Numbered from the stretch's first letter, positions 29,120 through 40,890 are shown. The stretch: 64,000 nucleotides of DNA from Zoroaster sp. YZ-2022 (GCA_029582265.1 CM055835.1:10407500-10471499), one strand, 5' to 3'. Notes: generated by a model not told the origin, from the sequence alone. Numbers and translations: made by a program.

Positions 29120-29564
29120 ATGACATAAAACACAATAAAGGCGGCCACTTTCCTACCGTCACGTTAGCAGTTTTTCTAATGGTTGTAATTTTTTTTTAAA
29201 TATCGGAAACCACCCAAAAAGAATTTCAACATTTGAATAAACATGCATGCTTATCCTAAAGATAATTTGAGTTGATTATTACTATTATTTTTTTAATTAC
29301 CCTAAAATTTCCATCAACAAATGGACGGAAAAGTGAGGTAACTTTTTCCGTCCAATTTTTATGGAAATTTGAGGGTAAAAAAAAATATATATATATATAT
29401 TTGTTTAATAAATCAACTCAAATTAGTTCTAGTATAAGCCTGCATGTCCATTCACATGTTGAAACACTTTTTGGTCGGTTTCAGGTACTTAAAAATAAAT
29501 AACAACCATTGGAAAAACTGCTAACGTGACGGATGCAAAGTGGCCCCCTTTATTGTGTTTTATG

Positions 29565-29568
<4 letters not shown>
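29120..29568. mobile_element. Palindromic MITE, ATGACATAAAACACAATAAAGG ends
   Basis: The left end ATGACATAAAACACAATAAAGG and GGCCACTTT..CGTCACGTTAGCAGTTTTTC recur inverted at the right end (29490-29568). Arms are about 100 bp with further matches inward (TGGACGGAAA ... TTTCCGTCCA near the centre). It is flanked by TA on both sides, which would suit Tc1/mariner-type TA duplication but is not informative in AT DNA. It interrupts a tRNA-headed unit right after GGCTGAT. Confidence 0.8.
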
Positions 29569-29604
<36 letters not shown>

Positions 29605-31740
29605 GCCTGTGTTCCGTGTGCTCCCCGCTACTGTTCTTTTGTGGAAATTGATCATCAGCTAATGATCCATTACATATTTGGATTTTGATCCACGGTTTCT
29701 CAGAAAATGACGTAACTTCTTAAAGATATCTCGCCTGTGTTTGGGCAGATACAATCAGCGTTGCGGAAAGGGTCAAGTAGTGAGAACAAGTTATACCCCG
29801 GGCCCTGTGGACGAGGTTGAGGAGGCGGGGGCGGGGGGGGGGGTTGTGGGGGGTCGCAACCATTATGCGACCATCAGTAAAGGTCACATTCACAATCAGG
29901 ATATCCACCATAGCTAACACACAGCGTGTCTATTCAACCATTGAGAATTTTTTTTTATTCATGGTTCATCTTAGCGGTCACAGTCATGTACACAGAATGG
30001 TATTTCGCGTTATGCCAAGTATGCCCCATGCATAATACAATGCGATGTAATTTTGTTCTAACCTTAACTGTAGAAAACTGCAAATATTTAAAAGATCTGT
30101 CCTTGATCATTCCATAAAGTACAATTTTTCAAAATCTGCCTATTATGTGGTCGTATTTTAGGGATGTTAATGCATACCTTGACAATAAAGGGTAAATTAT
30201 TATTCCTTACGGTTCGCCACAAAACTTTTGATACTACAATTCGGCCCTCGGTTGAAATAACTGTACAGTGTTGAAAAAGCTGTACAGCTGTACATACATC
30301 ACCGCTGCTTGCAGAGCGACAAGAGGTTTGTGCGCATGCACCTTTTTCTGCTCTGTATAGCGCCCTCTATTGGTGTTGTTTCACCAACTTTAAACAAGGT
30401 CGCGTCTTTTGAAATTTGGCAAATCGACTGGAGGTGTACGATCAAAGTGAGTGCAAATGCCAAATGACCTCAATGAACAAAGATCACACATCAATCTACA
30501 GTCATGGCTTTACAAGATGACACGTTTCTGGGTGAATTCATCGAATCCCGCGAAGTGTAAAAAGCGTCTTCAATGTGCATCAAATATTGAGCATCCGTTA
30601 AATTTTACAGATCGAGAGAAGCTAATTATTGGTCCATTTTTGACGTTATTATACGTCTTTTGTGAATTATTTTCTTGAAAAATCAAGCATAGGAGGGTAG
30701 TTAAACTCACGAATAACAGTTTCATAGTGATTATACCTTAGCAAACCCAAGTAACGTCCTCTGGGCAGCAATTCAAAAAAGGTGAAATATTGCTATTGAT
30801 TACATCTTCGCTGTTTAAATAATGGATTTGGAGTGCATAGAAAGGAAAAAAATCCTTAAATTAATTTAAAATGCAAGAGTGAAGAGAATATATGTATTAA
30901 ATATTGGTTCATAATGGCTTATAAACTCAAATCACTCCCCGTTTGTTTTATATTCTAACGTTATTAAAAAATTATGTAACCCCCCCTTACAATGAAAACG
31001 CCCACAATCTAATCCGTGTGTGTATATGCACACGCATACACAATGATGTCATCCCAAAAAACGTAACGGGTTCCCCAGAAATCTTTTGTTTAACAACGCT
31101 AAAGCCACAGGGGAATCCCACCGTTTAAAAGTTAGCTACTGGGTTTGCTGAAATAACAAAGTAATAATTAGTTAAAATAAGAGTTCTTTCACCTACCATA
31201 CTTTTTATGTCTCAAGGAAAATTCACCTTCAGGAAGAAACTCCGCTTTGAAATATTACCTTTTTCAGCGTGCGCGCTCTTGTCAAGGGCCAGAGTTGTGC
31301 ACAAAAAAACTTCAAGGAAATTCGCGCGTTTGCCCATATTGCTGTAATGTTAGTTCAATATTTGCAGACGACATATTCTTTCTAATCCTATTGGTTAAAC
31401 ATTCTCTTTGAAATTAATTTTCAGTATGTAACAGGCGTTTTTATCAATGAACTCCGCGACGGAAAAAAAAAGTAAAGGTCACGTTATGAATATGCATTTT
31501 TGTATGACCCTTCAAAATTATCGCGCATGCGCCCAAACCACATGTCGCCTGCAGAGCATTTTGAACAGCGGTGACATGTACATGTGCACTGGAGTTTGGA
31601 TAGCGGGGCACCATTACGCGACCAGCCATTTCGATGCGCCTTTGTCAAGGGTTACCAATCTCCCAAATAATACGGTACGTTACAAAATGTTACCACTTTG
31701 TTATAAAACATTTTAAAACTAGTCACTGGATTATATGATG
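29569..31740. other. Mostly featureless, with (AT)n and a G-rich run
   Basis: (AT)n at 29569-29600. A G-run region at 29817-29856 (several runs of 4-11 G on the plus strand) could form a G-quadruplex. GTCGCAACCATTATGCGACCATCAG near 29862 resembles the stem II and core of the 26.75-kb hammerhead but has lost the GAAA box. No supported ORF. Confidence 0.4.
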
Positions 31741-31759
31741 AACTGCCTTCACTCTCATA

Positions 31760-31905
31760 CATCCACCAGACCCAACCTCCGTTGTATTATTCAAATCCAC
31801 TTCGCCTCACATACTCACAAAAGATTTACAGTAACAGCTGTAATGGAGTGGAATAGCATACCTCTCTATTCTTCAGATCAGCAAATTCCACTCGTCAATT
31901 CAAGT
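31760..31905 (+). pseudogene. Possible LINE ORF2 C-terminal scrap
   Basis: The frame PNLRCIIQIHFASHTHKRFTVTAVMEWNSIPLYS resembles the last residues of CR1/L2-type ORF2 proteins (typically ending in a motif such as WNSLP). It is only about 40 residues long, so the call is weak. Confidence 0.25.
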
Positions 31906-31912
31906 AACTAAT

Positions 31913-32040
31913 TATAAGGACAGTATATCGTCACGATCTGAGCAGACTTTCCAAAAACCATGACCTCGGTGTCCTAGTAAATGATGAACACAGTGAAAAT
32001 TACTGGGTCATTTATACGACAGAGTGCATGCTCAGACAGA
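31913..32040 (+). mobile_element. MITE family GGACAATATCGTC, copy 1
   Basis: AAGGACAGTATATCGTCACGATCTGAGCAGACTTTCC...CATGACCTCGGTGTCCT..GAACACAGTGA matches the inverted sequence at 50930-51021 and, at its outer end, that at 36200. No coding content. Confidence 0.55.
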
Positions 32041-32349
32041 GTGTCTGTTGGAGATATGAGGTTTTAAGTCATTGTCGAGTCAAATATAACACCCAAATTA
32101 CGTGCTTGTGATGAGGGGTTATCTGCGAGTCACCAATGTAATAAATGGAAGATAAACTTTTTTTCCTGTGTAGTTAGTAAAAATCAGTTCCAGAGAATGT
32201 CCCACTCATAATTTTGTCAGCCCAAGCATGATTTACATGGTGTGGTTCTTTTTCATTAGTGATCTGGATGTTATTCATTGCCTGATAAAGCCATCTCTTT
32301 GGTTTTGTGTACATGAACTGTACTAGCTGGCCTATGATACGAGTCTCAC

Positions 32350-32760
32350 TCAACGTTCCACCGATTGTGTGTGACAAGGATGAACGAGAGGGGGAGCAGG
32401 GGAGCTGTAATCATACCCATGATTTATAATGGTGGTCACCTTTAAGGGCCAAAAGTGATTTATCCTGGGGATATTCTTCATCCTCCGACTCGTCAGCACT
32501 TGCTTCATCATCACTCTATCCTTCAATCTCCACACCTTCAAGGTTTTTCTCACTTTATGTTCCGTACTGCTTCTTGATTGTCCAGATGTAACTGTTTGAT
32601 GTGCTTTTGACACATGGGTGACAGCATCTTGAGGAATGTCTGGATCCTCATCAGCAAGCATAGCAAGAAGTAGGTTCTCTGGGTGAGCATGGAAGGCAAT
32701 ATGCTGGATGTGAAATTTCTTTTCGTTTTCGCACGACAGGTGCGAGTGTGTTTGGTACAC
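32350..32760 (-). pseudogene. Degenerate ORF of unknown mobile-element type
   Basis: A 136-codon open frame. The segment HPENLLLAMLADEDPDIPQDAVTHVSKAHQ looks like a conserved helical segment I associate, without certainty, with uncharacterised transposon-encoded proteins. A frame with related amino acids continues at 32550-32864. No catalytic motif is visible. Confidence 0.25.
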
Positions 32761-33234
32761 AATGGGCGATTACGTAATCGCCCATTACGTGTTTTTTGTC
32801 GTTCGCCCTTTCGCTCACTCTCGGTCCAGCAGCCAACCTTGCAACACCTAAATTTCCCTCCCATGACCCGCCCAAATTTTCAATTTAAGTTTTCTTTGTT
32901 TGGTACAGGGGGAGTGCACCCCCGTTGAGCGTCCGGGATGCACTCACGTTTCCCCCACTGTTTTTTTTTCCCGTGACCACCGAGCCCCAGCGCCGAAACT
33001 TCGCTGGTCCGTCGCTCAGCACCGAACATCCGCGCATTCGTTTCCATTCGGAATATTTTCAATCAAGTCCTCTTTATCGCCAAAAACGCGTTCCATGTTC
33101 ACCATTCTACTCCACCATTCGCGATGCAATTTCGTAGGCCCGGCCATATTGAAGTAAAGTTGTGGTTCCATATTGTGATGTTTGTTCACCAGTATTAATA
33201 TACATGATAGCTTTATCATTATGTTTTTTGTGCA

Positions 33235-34314
33235 TTGATTTCTTTACATCTAGTGTCGGTTTTTGACAACATTAACCATGGTTATACCTTTGTACAGTCC
33301 ACTGTTGCCAGTTTATTTTTAAATTTTACAGCTTCGTGGAACGATTTATCTGCTTCGCTTCAAGACCCGGCTCTGCGCATGCTCGCCAACGTCAAACTTC
33401 CATCCCTCCTGTTGTCGGCAAAAGCTGCTTCAACTTCCCAAAAGTACTTAGCTGCGTGGAACAGATGGGAAAGCTGGTCATCAAAGACTGGAATTAAGAC
33501 ATTTCCCGTCGAGCCATTTCACTTTTCGCTTTATATTTCGCACCTTTCCATAGCAGGTCCGAAGTCTGTCGTGGATTCAGCAGCTGTGAAATGGGTGCAC
33601 AGTTTAGCTGGATTGTCATCTCCAACCGATAACGACATGGTAAAATATGCGCTGCAAGGCTTCAAACGTAAGTTCTCGTCGCCTCCTGTTAGGAAAGAGC
33701 CTGTCACTCCTGATATTTTATCAAAGATCCTGGTAGCTCACGGCCATCCTCATGCCACTTTTGCCGACCTCCGCGTGTTATTTGTATGTTTTATAAGTTA
33801 TGCTGGTTTTTTACGCTTCGATGACATTAGCACCGTCACGAGGAAAGACTGTATAATTTCATCAGACCGTATGACCATTCATCTACGACGGTCAAAAATA
33901 GACCAATTTAGACAAGGAGCTGACATCGTTATCGCACGGACATTCAAGCCTACATGTCCAGTAGTTGTCGCAGAACGTTATTTTTCTGCTTTAGGCGACC
34001 CCTCGGGATCTTCTTTGCCTGTGCTTTGCAGATTAATCAACACCAAAAAAGGTCTTGTTCCGTCTGTCCATCCTCTCAGTTACACACGCACGCGCGAGAT
34101 TGTGCTGGATGCTCTGCGTCCTTTTGTTTCCGATGTTTCTATGTTCGGTCTTCACAGCCTGCGTGCCGGGGGCGCGTCCGCCGCATGTAACGCTCACGTC
34201 CCATCATTTTTGGTTTCTAAACAGGGACGATGGAGGACGGACAAGGCACGTAATGCATACTTGAAAGTTGATTCCAATGCTAGCCTATTGGCTTCCAAGT
34301 CACTGGGTATTTGA
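33235..34314 (+). CDS. Tyrosine recombinase (phage-integrase-like) of a DIRS/Crypton-type element
   Basis: An open frame of 360 codons. Residues ~60-150 form the N-terminal core-binding part (STSQKYLAAWNRWESW). The catalytic domain has Arg194 (AGFLRFDDIS), Lys221 (RRSKIDQFRQG), His307-x-x-Arg310 (GLHSLRAGGAS), Trp333 (GRWR) and Tyr342 (RNAYLK), the full tyrosine-recombinase set. It ends ...SKSLGI. The first codon of the open frame is not ATG; the first in-frame ATG is at 33379. A convincing splice acceptor TTTATTTTTAAATTTTACAG ends at about 33330, so the ORF may be a terminal exon. Similar proteins are often annotated in marine invertebrates as XerD-like. No RT or RNase H lies nearby, so a DIRS element would be incomplete; a Crypton-like element is the alternative. 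Confidence 0.8.
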   Translation: MISLHLVSVFDNINHGYTFVQSTVASLFLNFTASWNDLSASLQDPALRMLANVKLPSLLLSAKAASTSQKYLAAWNRWESWSSKTGIKTFPVEPFHFSLYISHLSIAGPKSVVDSAAVKWVHSLAGLSSPTDNDMVKYALQGFKRKFSSPPVRKEPVTPDILSKILVAHGHPHATFADLRVLFVCFISYAGFLRFDDISTVTRKDCIISSDRMTIHLRRSKIDQFRQGADIVIARTFKPTCPVVVAERYFSALGDPSGSSLPVLCRLINTKKGLVPSVHPLSYTRTREIVLDALRPFVSDVSMFGLHSLRAGGASAACNAHVPSFLVSKQGRWRTDKARNAYLKVDSNASLLASKSLGI

Positions 34315-34319
34315 GTATC

Positions 34320-36190
34320 TCTTTGAAAGTAAATATAAAAGTATGCTGTGGCAGTAAAATATTAATGTCTATCAATATGATTTGAGTATAATCGAGAATA
34401 AATGAATTTTGGACAGCAAGGTTCGCGCTCGCTAGGCCTGCCCAATGTTCACCAAAGGAAATTTCTTGTTTCTTGTCATCTTTGTTAATTATTTGTATTC
34501 ACTTGAGGTAGAATTAGAAAAGAAATGCATTTTCTGACGTAAGAATGTAGGAAGAAAACCTGCTTTTGCAATGTGCTTCTCTGTGGCATTGGAATGACCT
34601 TGTTTTTCAGAATAGTGAAAACGGGGCTTTAGAAAAGATGCTAATTTTAAAGGTTTTAAATCATTTACCGAATACTGTAAGCAGGTTAAATGCAAACTTC
34701 ACGTTCTAACCGGATTTTAAGGAAAATTATTTAATTCTATTTAAATGTACCGCAAACGTCTTTCTTGTAGCAACCATATATACAAAAACTACATGTTTGC
34801 ATTCCATAAATGATACTTTGTCTTGACCTTAAACCCTATCAATTACAAGACTCGGTTCAAGCTATCCCAATTCATCATCCCTATTAGAAATTGCCACATT
34901 CCTGCCAGTGGAGTGAAATTCGATTACTGACTGATGAAAATCCAATTATCCCTGTCTGGTTCCGGCGAAGTCAATGACAACTCGTTTTATCATGTGTATG
35001 CGATGCCCTACATTCTTTTAGCAATGGTTTATGAGGGTGAATAAAGAGAACGTACAACATTGATATTCCATTTACAAAAAAATACAATAATACAAAGAAA
35101 CCGATCATAGTTTTATATAAAAAGTAAAATCAATATACAAGTATCAATCGTCATGATACATTATTCCGTCTGAAGTACGTTCTTCCTAGAGAAACCAAAA
35201 TTGTTGTGTACAAAATAAAAGTGTTGATCACAGTTTAACATACAGCCTACATGGTGTAAAATGTATATAAAGATACCTCTTTATCATTTTCAAATAACTA
35301 TAATTATTCCTTTTGTTCGTGTTTCTATTTCTGAGGTGTTGATGGGGTTAACAATATCGAGTTGGTTTCCTTAGTAATGTTGTCGATTGATTTTGTAATG
35401 AAATCTTCAACAATTATATTTAAAAATGAGAATCAAATATTCCAAATTGAAACACATGTTTTGTATTTAATTAAAGCGGTATGTTTCCAGGTCTTCTCTT
35501 GCTCTTACTTGTAAGCGATATTACATTTTCTCCTCTTTATTTAGAAAAATTTAATTTTCAAAGTCAAACTTCTTTTTTGGTCGCTAATGAATTTAATTTA
35601 AATTGTTTAACGGAAAATATATTCGAAAGAAGCACTGTCGTCGCGCTCTTCTTAGATTGTATTTTATAGTAAATATTTTTAGATGTAGGCCTATCGCCCG
35701 TATTTTTGGCTATTTTAACACTTCGAAACATTGCTATTTTACTGGACGAATGGAAAAGTAATGATTTAAAATTACATATTTCTCAAAATAACCGTGAAAA
35801 GCATGGTTTAACAGTAAATTTGTACCGAAATTAATTCATGGTGGGTCCAGGTATAAAATGATTTTGGCACTGTTTTAAAGTATTTGTTTTTTTATTTCTA
35901 AGAGGAACAAACACATCTGGAATTTGCCGGTAAAATACGGATGTTACATTCATCTTTAAACGATATTGTAACACTGCTGGCCTGTGCGTGCAATAAAAAT
36001 AACTAGCATTTAAATACACTATTTTTAGTATAACTAAATCACAACGCTTACAATGAATTACACATAACACAAGGAAGGAATATGTCACACAAGTGGAGTT
36101 CATGTCAAACGAAAATGAACACCAAGGTTAACTCTTCAAACCACGCTTTAAGTTGGCATTTATAAGAAATGAATTATGATTTTTGCCTTG
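34320..36190. other. No recognisable feature
   Basis: AT-rich, no supported coding sequence. A TAGGCCTA palindrome lies at 35686-35693. Small open frames in this interval lack any recognisable motif. Confidence 0.4.
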
Positions 36191-36194
36191 GAAA

Positions 36195-36290
36195 TAAATG
36201 TCTTAAAGGGACAATATCGTCGCGACCAACAGGGCATGGAGCGGAGTGCTAGTTTTAGATTAACTCAGTGACTGCATTCACTGACAATGT
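36195..36290 (+). mobile_element. MITE family GGACAATATCGTC, copy 2
   Basis: TTAAAGGGACAATATCGTCGCGACCAACAGGGCATGGAGCGGAGTGCTAGTTTTAGATTAACTCAGTGA shares its end with the 51.0-kb copy (in inverse) and its interior (ACAGGG.ATGGA..G...TGCTAGTTTT) with 50830-50880. The start TTAA could be a piggyBac-like target. Confidence 0.55.
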
Positions 36291-36330
36291 GAAATACATT
36301 ATTACTACTATTATTATTATTATTATCATT

Positions 36331-36358
36331 AGGTGTTCGTGCGACAGCGCGAACACCT
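36331..36358 (-). other. 3'-terminal hairpin of the Tx1-like LINE
   Basis: AGGTGTTCGCGC pairs with GTGCGAACACCT-type sequence: 12 bp with one G-T wobble around the loop TGTC. It is placed exactly between the ORF2 end and the (AAT)n tail, the position where LINE RTs recognise their RNA. Confidence 0.75.
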
Positions 36359-36399
36359 CTTGAAATTGTTCGGTTTTGTTCCCTTCTTCTCGGTGCAAT

Positions 36400-36777
36400 T
36401 TTCCTATGACGCATAGCGCGATGTTATTCATATCTTTACCTAGTATTCTGTTGGTATCGTACATAATCTACAAAAATCCAAGCGTTACTATGTTTTTGGC
36501 AATAGATAAACAAATTAGTGTTCATTGGTTTCTTTCTCCACACCACACAATGGGTATGTGTCGTCTGGAGTAATTTCATTTTCATAAGTTTATCTTTAGT
36601 AGGCAGAATCCGATGTTTTAATTTAAACCAGACATCTATGTCTTCATGGTCAAGAAGTTTGCACCCTCCATTTTTCCATATGTTATCACAATTGAGTTTA
36701 ACATTTAAGTTAAAAACCTTTTCCCAGGCGGTTTCTGCTATAGAAATAGCATTGTTCATTAGGCCAAACAAATTTTT
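36400..36777 (-). pseudogene. Tx1-like ORF2 C-terminus
   Basis: The frame NLFGLMNNAISIAETAWEKVF ... DIDVWFKLKHRILPTKDKLMKMKL ... NTNLFIYCQKHSNAWIF matches the zinc-binding region (zf-RVT type) after the RT: KHRILPTKDRL followed by the HLFI.C....W pattern. A frameshift near 36450 continues the protein (MYDTNRILGKDMNNIAL) towards the terminal hairpin. Confidence 0.65.
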
Positions 36778-37434
36778 GTTGAGTTGCCCTCCAGTGAAAA
36801 TATTTGAAGGGGTCGGTCGGTCGGGATTTTTTTTCTTTTTTTTTTCCCCCTCCTTGACTGTCATTTTAAGATTGAAATGCATTGGAACTGAAACCACATA
36901 CCATGTTTTTCATTTGTATACCTATCAGCAAGGAATTTTGCTTCAGAATAAAAGTATCCCAAGCATTTTTATTGTACTTTTCGCTGTGATTGACACAGCA
37001 AATTCATCCATATGCTCAACATGCAACATGTGAGTGGCCATTCGATTTGAAATCGTGTAGATTGAGTCGCAATCGTTGACACACGTACAGTGCGGGGAGC
37101 CAGTGCACAACGTGTGAGGGCCATTCGATTGGAAAACGTGCAGATTTGAGTCGCAATCGTTGGCACACAGTGTGTGCGAAGGCAGTGCACCATGTGAGGG
37201 CCGGGGCCATTCGATTTGAAAACATGTACTGTAGATTGAGTCTTGGGTACCAGTAAATTTACCGGTAAAAAAAGTGGAAAATTTCACAAATCAAATGTAT
37301 TTATGTTTTATACAAAGAAAATTGGTAAGTTTCATTAATAAATAGGCCTATGAATGACGGGAAAAAAAAAAAAAAAAAAAAACCCGACCCGAGATTTCAG
37401 CACTTTTGGGTCGGTCGGTGGAGGGCAACTCAAC
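36778..37434. mobile_element. 657-bp MITE with GTTGAGTTGCCCTCCA ends, inside LINE ORF2
   Basis: GTTGAGTTGCCCTCCA at the left and TGGAGGGCAACTCAAC at the right are a perfect 16-bp terminal inverted repeat. CGGTCGGTCGG and a poly-T/poly-A run follow inside each end. The interior holds a three-copy tandem repeat. LINE ORF2 sequence continues on both sides. No ORF of interest. The target duplication is not obvious. Confidence 0.65.
37024..37240. repeat. Three-copy ~86-bp tandem repeat inside the MITE
   Basis: Units start GGCCATTCGATT(T/G)GAAA at about 37036, 37121 and 37207, followed by GTGCAGATT(T)GAGTCGCAATCGTTG and a CACA-rich segment. Apparent minus-strand ORFs repeat in three frames for this reason. 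Confidence 0.8.
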
Positions 37435-39420
37435 ATCTTTTTTTTTGGGCCTTATAGAAAGGTTATGGTACAACGTTTTGCTGGTTTCATTGGTCAGTGA
37501 AATGTAGTCATCCTGATCTTGAAAGTTTTTAATTTCAAGCATTTTACAAACATGATTAATCGATCCTTGTCTTTTTTCGGTCAAGAAGTTTGGGTGGATA
37601 GATCTTTTCAGTCTAGCTATTATCCTATTATTCATTGGTTTGAGACTACAAATTTTGACAATTTCATCCAGACGTCACGTAATCAAGTCATGTTATTAAA
37701 TTTAAGAACGTTACTATCCATTTGTTTATGTTCATTACATGTTATGATGGTATTTTTTCCATAAAGGTAAATCCTGGGCTTCAAGGAAGCACGTGATGGA
37801 CGCATTAATTCTACCTTGGGCATTATTAAAAGCATTGAGGATTTCTTTGTAAAACATAGTGGTTTGGGTGGCTACTACAGGATTATTAAAAACATACCAT
37901 CCAAGGTTTAGGCCGGTTGATCCAGTAGTTAAAAAAAGCGCGCCATTTTCCTTCAGAAGTACAATATTTGGATAACCATTTTAATTTTAGACTATCAGGT
38001 TTGAATTTGACGTTCATTAATACCTCTGTGCCTCCCCTCTCTGTCCTATTTCTCATAACATCCCTTTTAATTTCGCTCGTTTTCGGTTCCAGTAAAAATC
38101 CCAAATAACCCCATCAATTTGTTTAATCAGATTATCCGGACATGGAAACACTGATCCCAGGTATGCGAGACCAGCCCCGATCATAGTATTGACAATAATC
38201 GACTTGCCTTTAAGTGTTAAATTCCTAGCTTTCCATCGGTTCATGGTGTGTTTAATTTTATGTATTCAGGGACACCAATTGTCTTCTGGGGTGATTTCGT
38301 TACCAAAATAGATTCCCAATTTTGTTTATATTTTATCGAATACCCATTTGAAATCACAGGGGGAGTCTGATCTAGTCTTCCATTTGCCTAACCAGAGACC
38401 CACTGACCCATCACAATAAGTGTTCATAATTTAAGTGAGAATTTTAAAATCTTGGTTTCTCCGAATAAAAATAGTCAAGTCATCAGCATGTTGAATAATC
38501 TTAAAACCTTATTGTTCTTTGGAAATTCTGATGCCTTCTAAATCAGGGTTCTTCAATATTATATTGGACAGTCCCTCTGCACAAAGTGCAAACAACAACG
38601 GTGATAAGGGACAGCCCTGTCTTATTCCTCTCTGAATGGTTGTGGGAGAACCGATAAAATTGTTAACAATCACCTGGCTAACAGGATTAGAATAAAGCAA
38701 TTTACACCATTGTATTAGACCTGTGGGAATACCCATTTTCCCCATAATAGAAAACTTGATCGATACTCACTACACCGGATTCGATGTCGTTGAAGTTGAT
38801 GTAATCGATACAATCTCTCAAAATCATTAAATTATCGTGAATGTTTCTACCTGGGACTCCACAGGTCTGATTTTCAAAATAATCCTGGGCATAATTTATT
38901 TCAATCGATTAGTTATGACGTCTGAAATCAGCTAATAGTCAACAGTTAGAAGACTTATAGGCCGCCAATTTTTAAGGTCTTCTTTGCACCCTCTGTTCTT
39001 AAAAAATTAATCTGACTAAGGCAGTGTTCATTGATCTAGACAAAGGCATGTTTCTTTTGCATTCCCTTATTAAATCGATTAAATCTTGTTTCAAAATATT
39101 CCAAAAGGTGCGGTAAAATTCAACCATCAGCCCGTCAATGCCAGGGGATTTATCGGTTTTCATTTGATAAAGTGCGTGTCTAAGCTCATTCTCGTTAATG
39201 TCTTTTTCTAAATCATGAACAATATTTTCATGAAAGGACTCCGTGTTAATTCCACTTAGAATTTTATGCAGCTGTTTTTCACTGATTCCTTCAGAAGTGT
39301 ACAAATCTTCATAAAACTCATTAACGCATTTAAGCATAGAGCTAGGTTGATCAACATAATTACCAGATTTCACCTTGGATCCATCTACCATCTTGATCAC
39401 TTCCAATATTGGTCAAATGT
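37435..39420 (-). pseudogene. Tx1-like ORF2 reverse transcriptase region
   Basis: Minus-strand pieces read: ...LHKILSGIN.. and ALYQMKTDKSPGIDGLMVEFYRTFW (RT entry, 39210-39100); MGIPTGLIQWCKLLYSNP and IRQGCPLSPLLFALCAEGLS (motif B, about 38650-38600); IIQHADDLTIFIR (motif C, HADD, about 38505-38465); then GKSIIVNTMIGAGLAYLGSVFPCP and LKLKWLSKYC. The order and the HADD and GCPLSPLLF boxes are typical of the L1/Tx1 group. Motif A is obscured by frameshifts around 38800. Multiple stops show it is dead. Confidence 0.75.
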
Positions 39421-39478
39421 ATGTAACCCACATTTATAGCAAATTAGGAGAGCAACTCATTTGGAATTCCATACTCAC

Positions 39479-40890
39479 TCATAATTTATGTATTCCTAGT
39501 TCCTCTTCCTCGTCTTCTTGATGAACCAGGACTATTTGGGGGTTATAACGTTCCGACGCAATACCTCCAGTTCCGCGTTTCCTGCGGAATCGTTGTACAC
39601 CTTTTCTAGTATACGGAACGAATTCTTCAGAATTTGGGTCCTGACTTATGTCCTCCTGTTCGCTCATAGCTTCTTCTTTGTCGATTTCGTTTTTGTTCCA
39701 TGTCAGATTCCTTGTTATCTGTACTTTCTCTCGCTAATTTTCTCTCTTCAACTGGATCAAGATCTTCTTCATCTGCCTTTCGTTTTCGGTTTTCCTTGAC
39801 GGCCTCATCCCAGAATGTCGGTTGTTTAGTCTGGTTGGGTTTAAGCTTCTGTGCTGGTTGGTGTTCTTTTCCCGAGATGTTTTTTTCCTTGTTTTTCTAC
39901 GTGTTTCCGTTTGTCAGGTAGTTGTTTATTGTGCTTAGTTGTAGTCTGTTTCCCTTGTCGATCTCCTTTCGGGTTTTCTGGTTTGTCTCCTGCCTGTTTG
40001 TCATGTGTTGTTTCTTTGTATTCACTCTGCTTCTCTCTCCTCCTGGGTTCCTTCGTTGGCGCAGTGATCTGTATTTTGTCAGCTTTTGGCTGTTGAGTCT
40101 CCTCCTCGTTATCACTAGGTGCATGTTCAGTAGCTGAGACTATGTCGCTATCTCCGTCAGTTTCTTCAATCTTTTCTTGCTCGTCGTCTGAGATCTCGCT
40201 TTCTACCTCATCTATATTCCTGTCCTCTTCGTGGGCAACTGGAGTGATGCTTCTGATAAGTTGTCTTTTTGCAGGTTCAGGGTTGACACATATGAAACAT
40301 CTTCCTCGCATTTGATCAATTGACAGTCTCTGGCAAAATGACTGGGTTTATTGCAGATTTTGCACGTTTTCAACTGTCCTCTGTGCCTCACTGGTAGATT
40401 AAAGCCACCTACTCTCACGTAACTTGATATCAGCTGTTTGATATTCTTTATCAGAACACTCCTCACCCCTGTCTCCACTTCCTTATCAAAATCATGGTAT
40501 TGCCTTCTTACATTAGCCACAGTTCCGTATGGGTTGAGTGCGTTGACTATGACATCATCTCCCATTTCAAATGGCGCCTTGAGTGACATACATTACCACT
40601 GAGTTCTGAATATCGGTGAGTTCACACTGGATCAAGAGTCCCTTTAGAAACATGCATTGGAGGGCTATTCTCTCACAGTGTTTCTCATTGTCGAACATTA
40701 CATTATACCAATTGTTCTCCAGTGAGGCGATGCATTTGATTGTTCTGGTGTTTTCCAGCTCTCTTATTGATGGCTTGGTAGACTTCCTCTGGTGTAACTT
40801 CTCATATATATCGGGTGTTGAAACGTACAGTGTTTGGTCTTTTCAGAGTGACCCGTTTGGTTGCTTTGCGGGCATACATGGCTGTAACCA
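39479..40890 (-). pseudogene. Tx1-like ORF1 with CCHC knuckle
   Basis: Frames 40589-40212, 40311-39841 and 39667-39479, plus a frameshifted N-terminal part from MYARKATKRVTLKRPNTVRF near 40880, form an ORF1. A basic N-terminal segment is followed by DDVIVNALNPYGTVANVRRQYHDFDKEVETGVRSVLI and the knuckle CKICNKPSHFARDC (C-x2-C-x4-H-x4-C). A long acidic then Lys/Thr-rich disordered tail follows, ending EDEEEELGIHKL. The order matches ORF1 of copy 1 at 1.5-3.1 kb. Three frameshifts break it. Confidence 0.7.

Noticed and set aside
29862..29890. Second hammerhead ribozyme at GTCGCAACCATTATGCGACCATCAG
   Set aside because: CTGATGG replaces CTGATGA and the GAAA box is absent.
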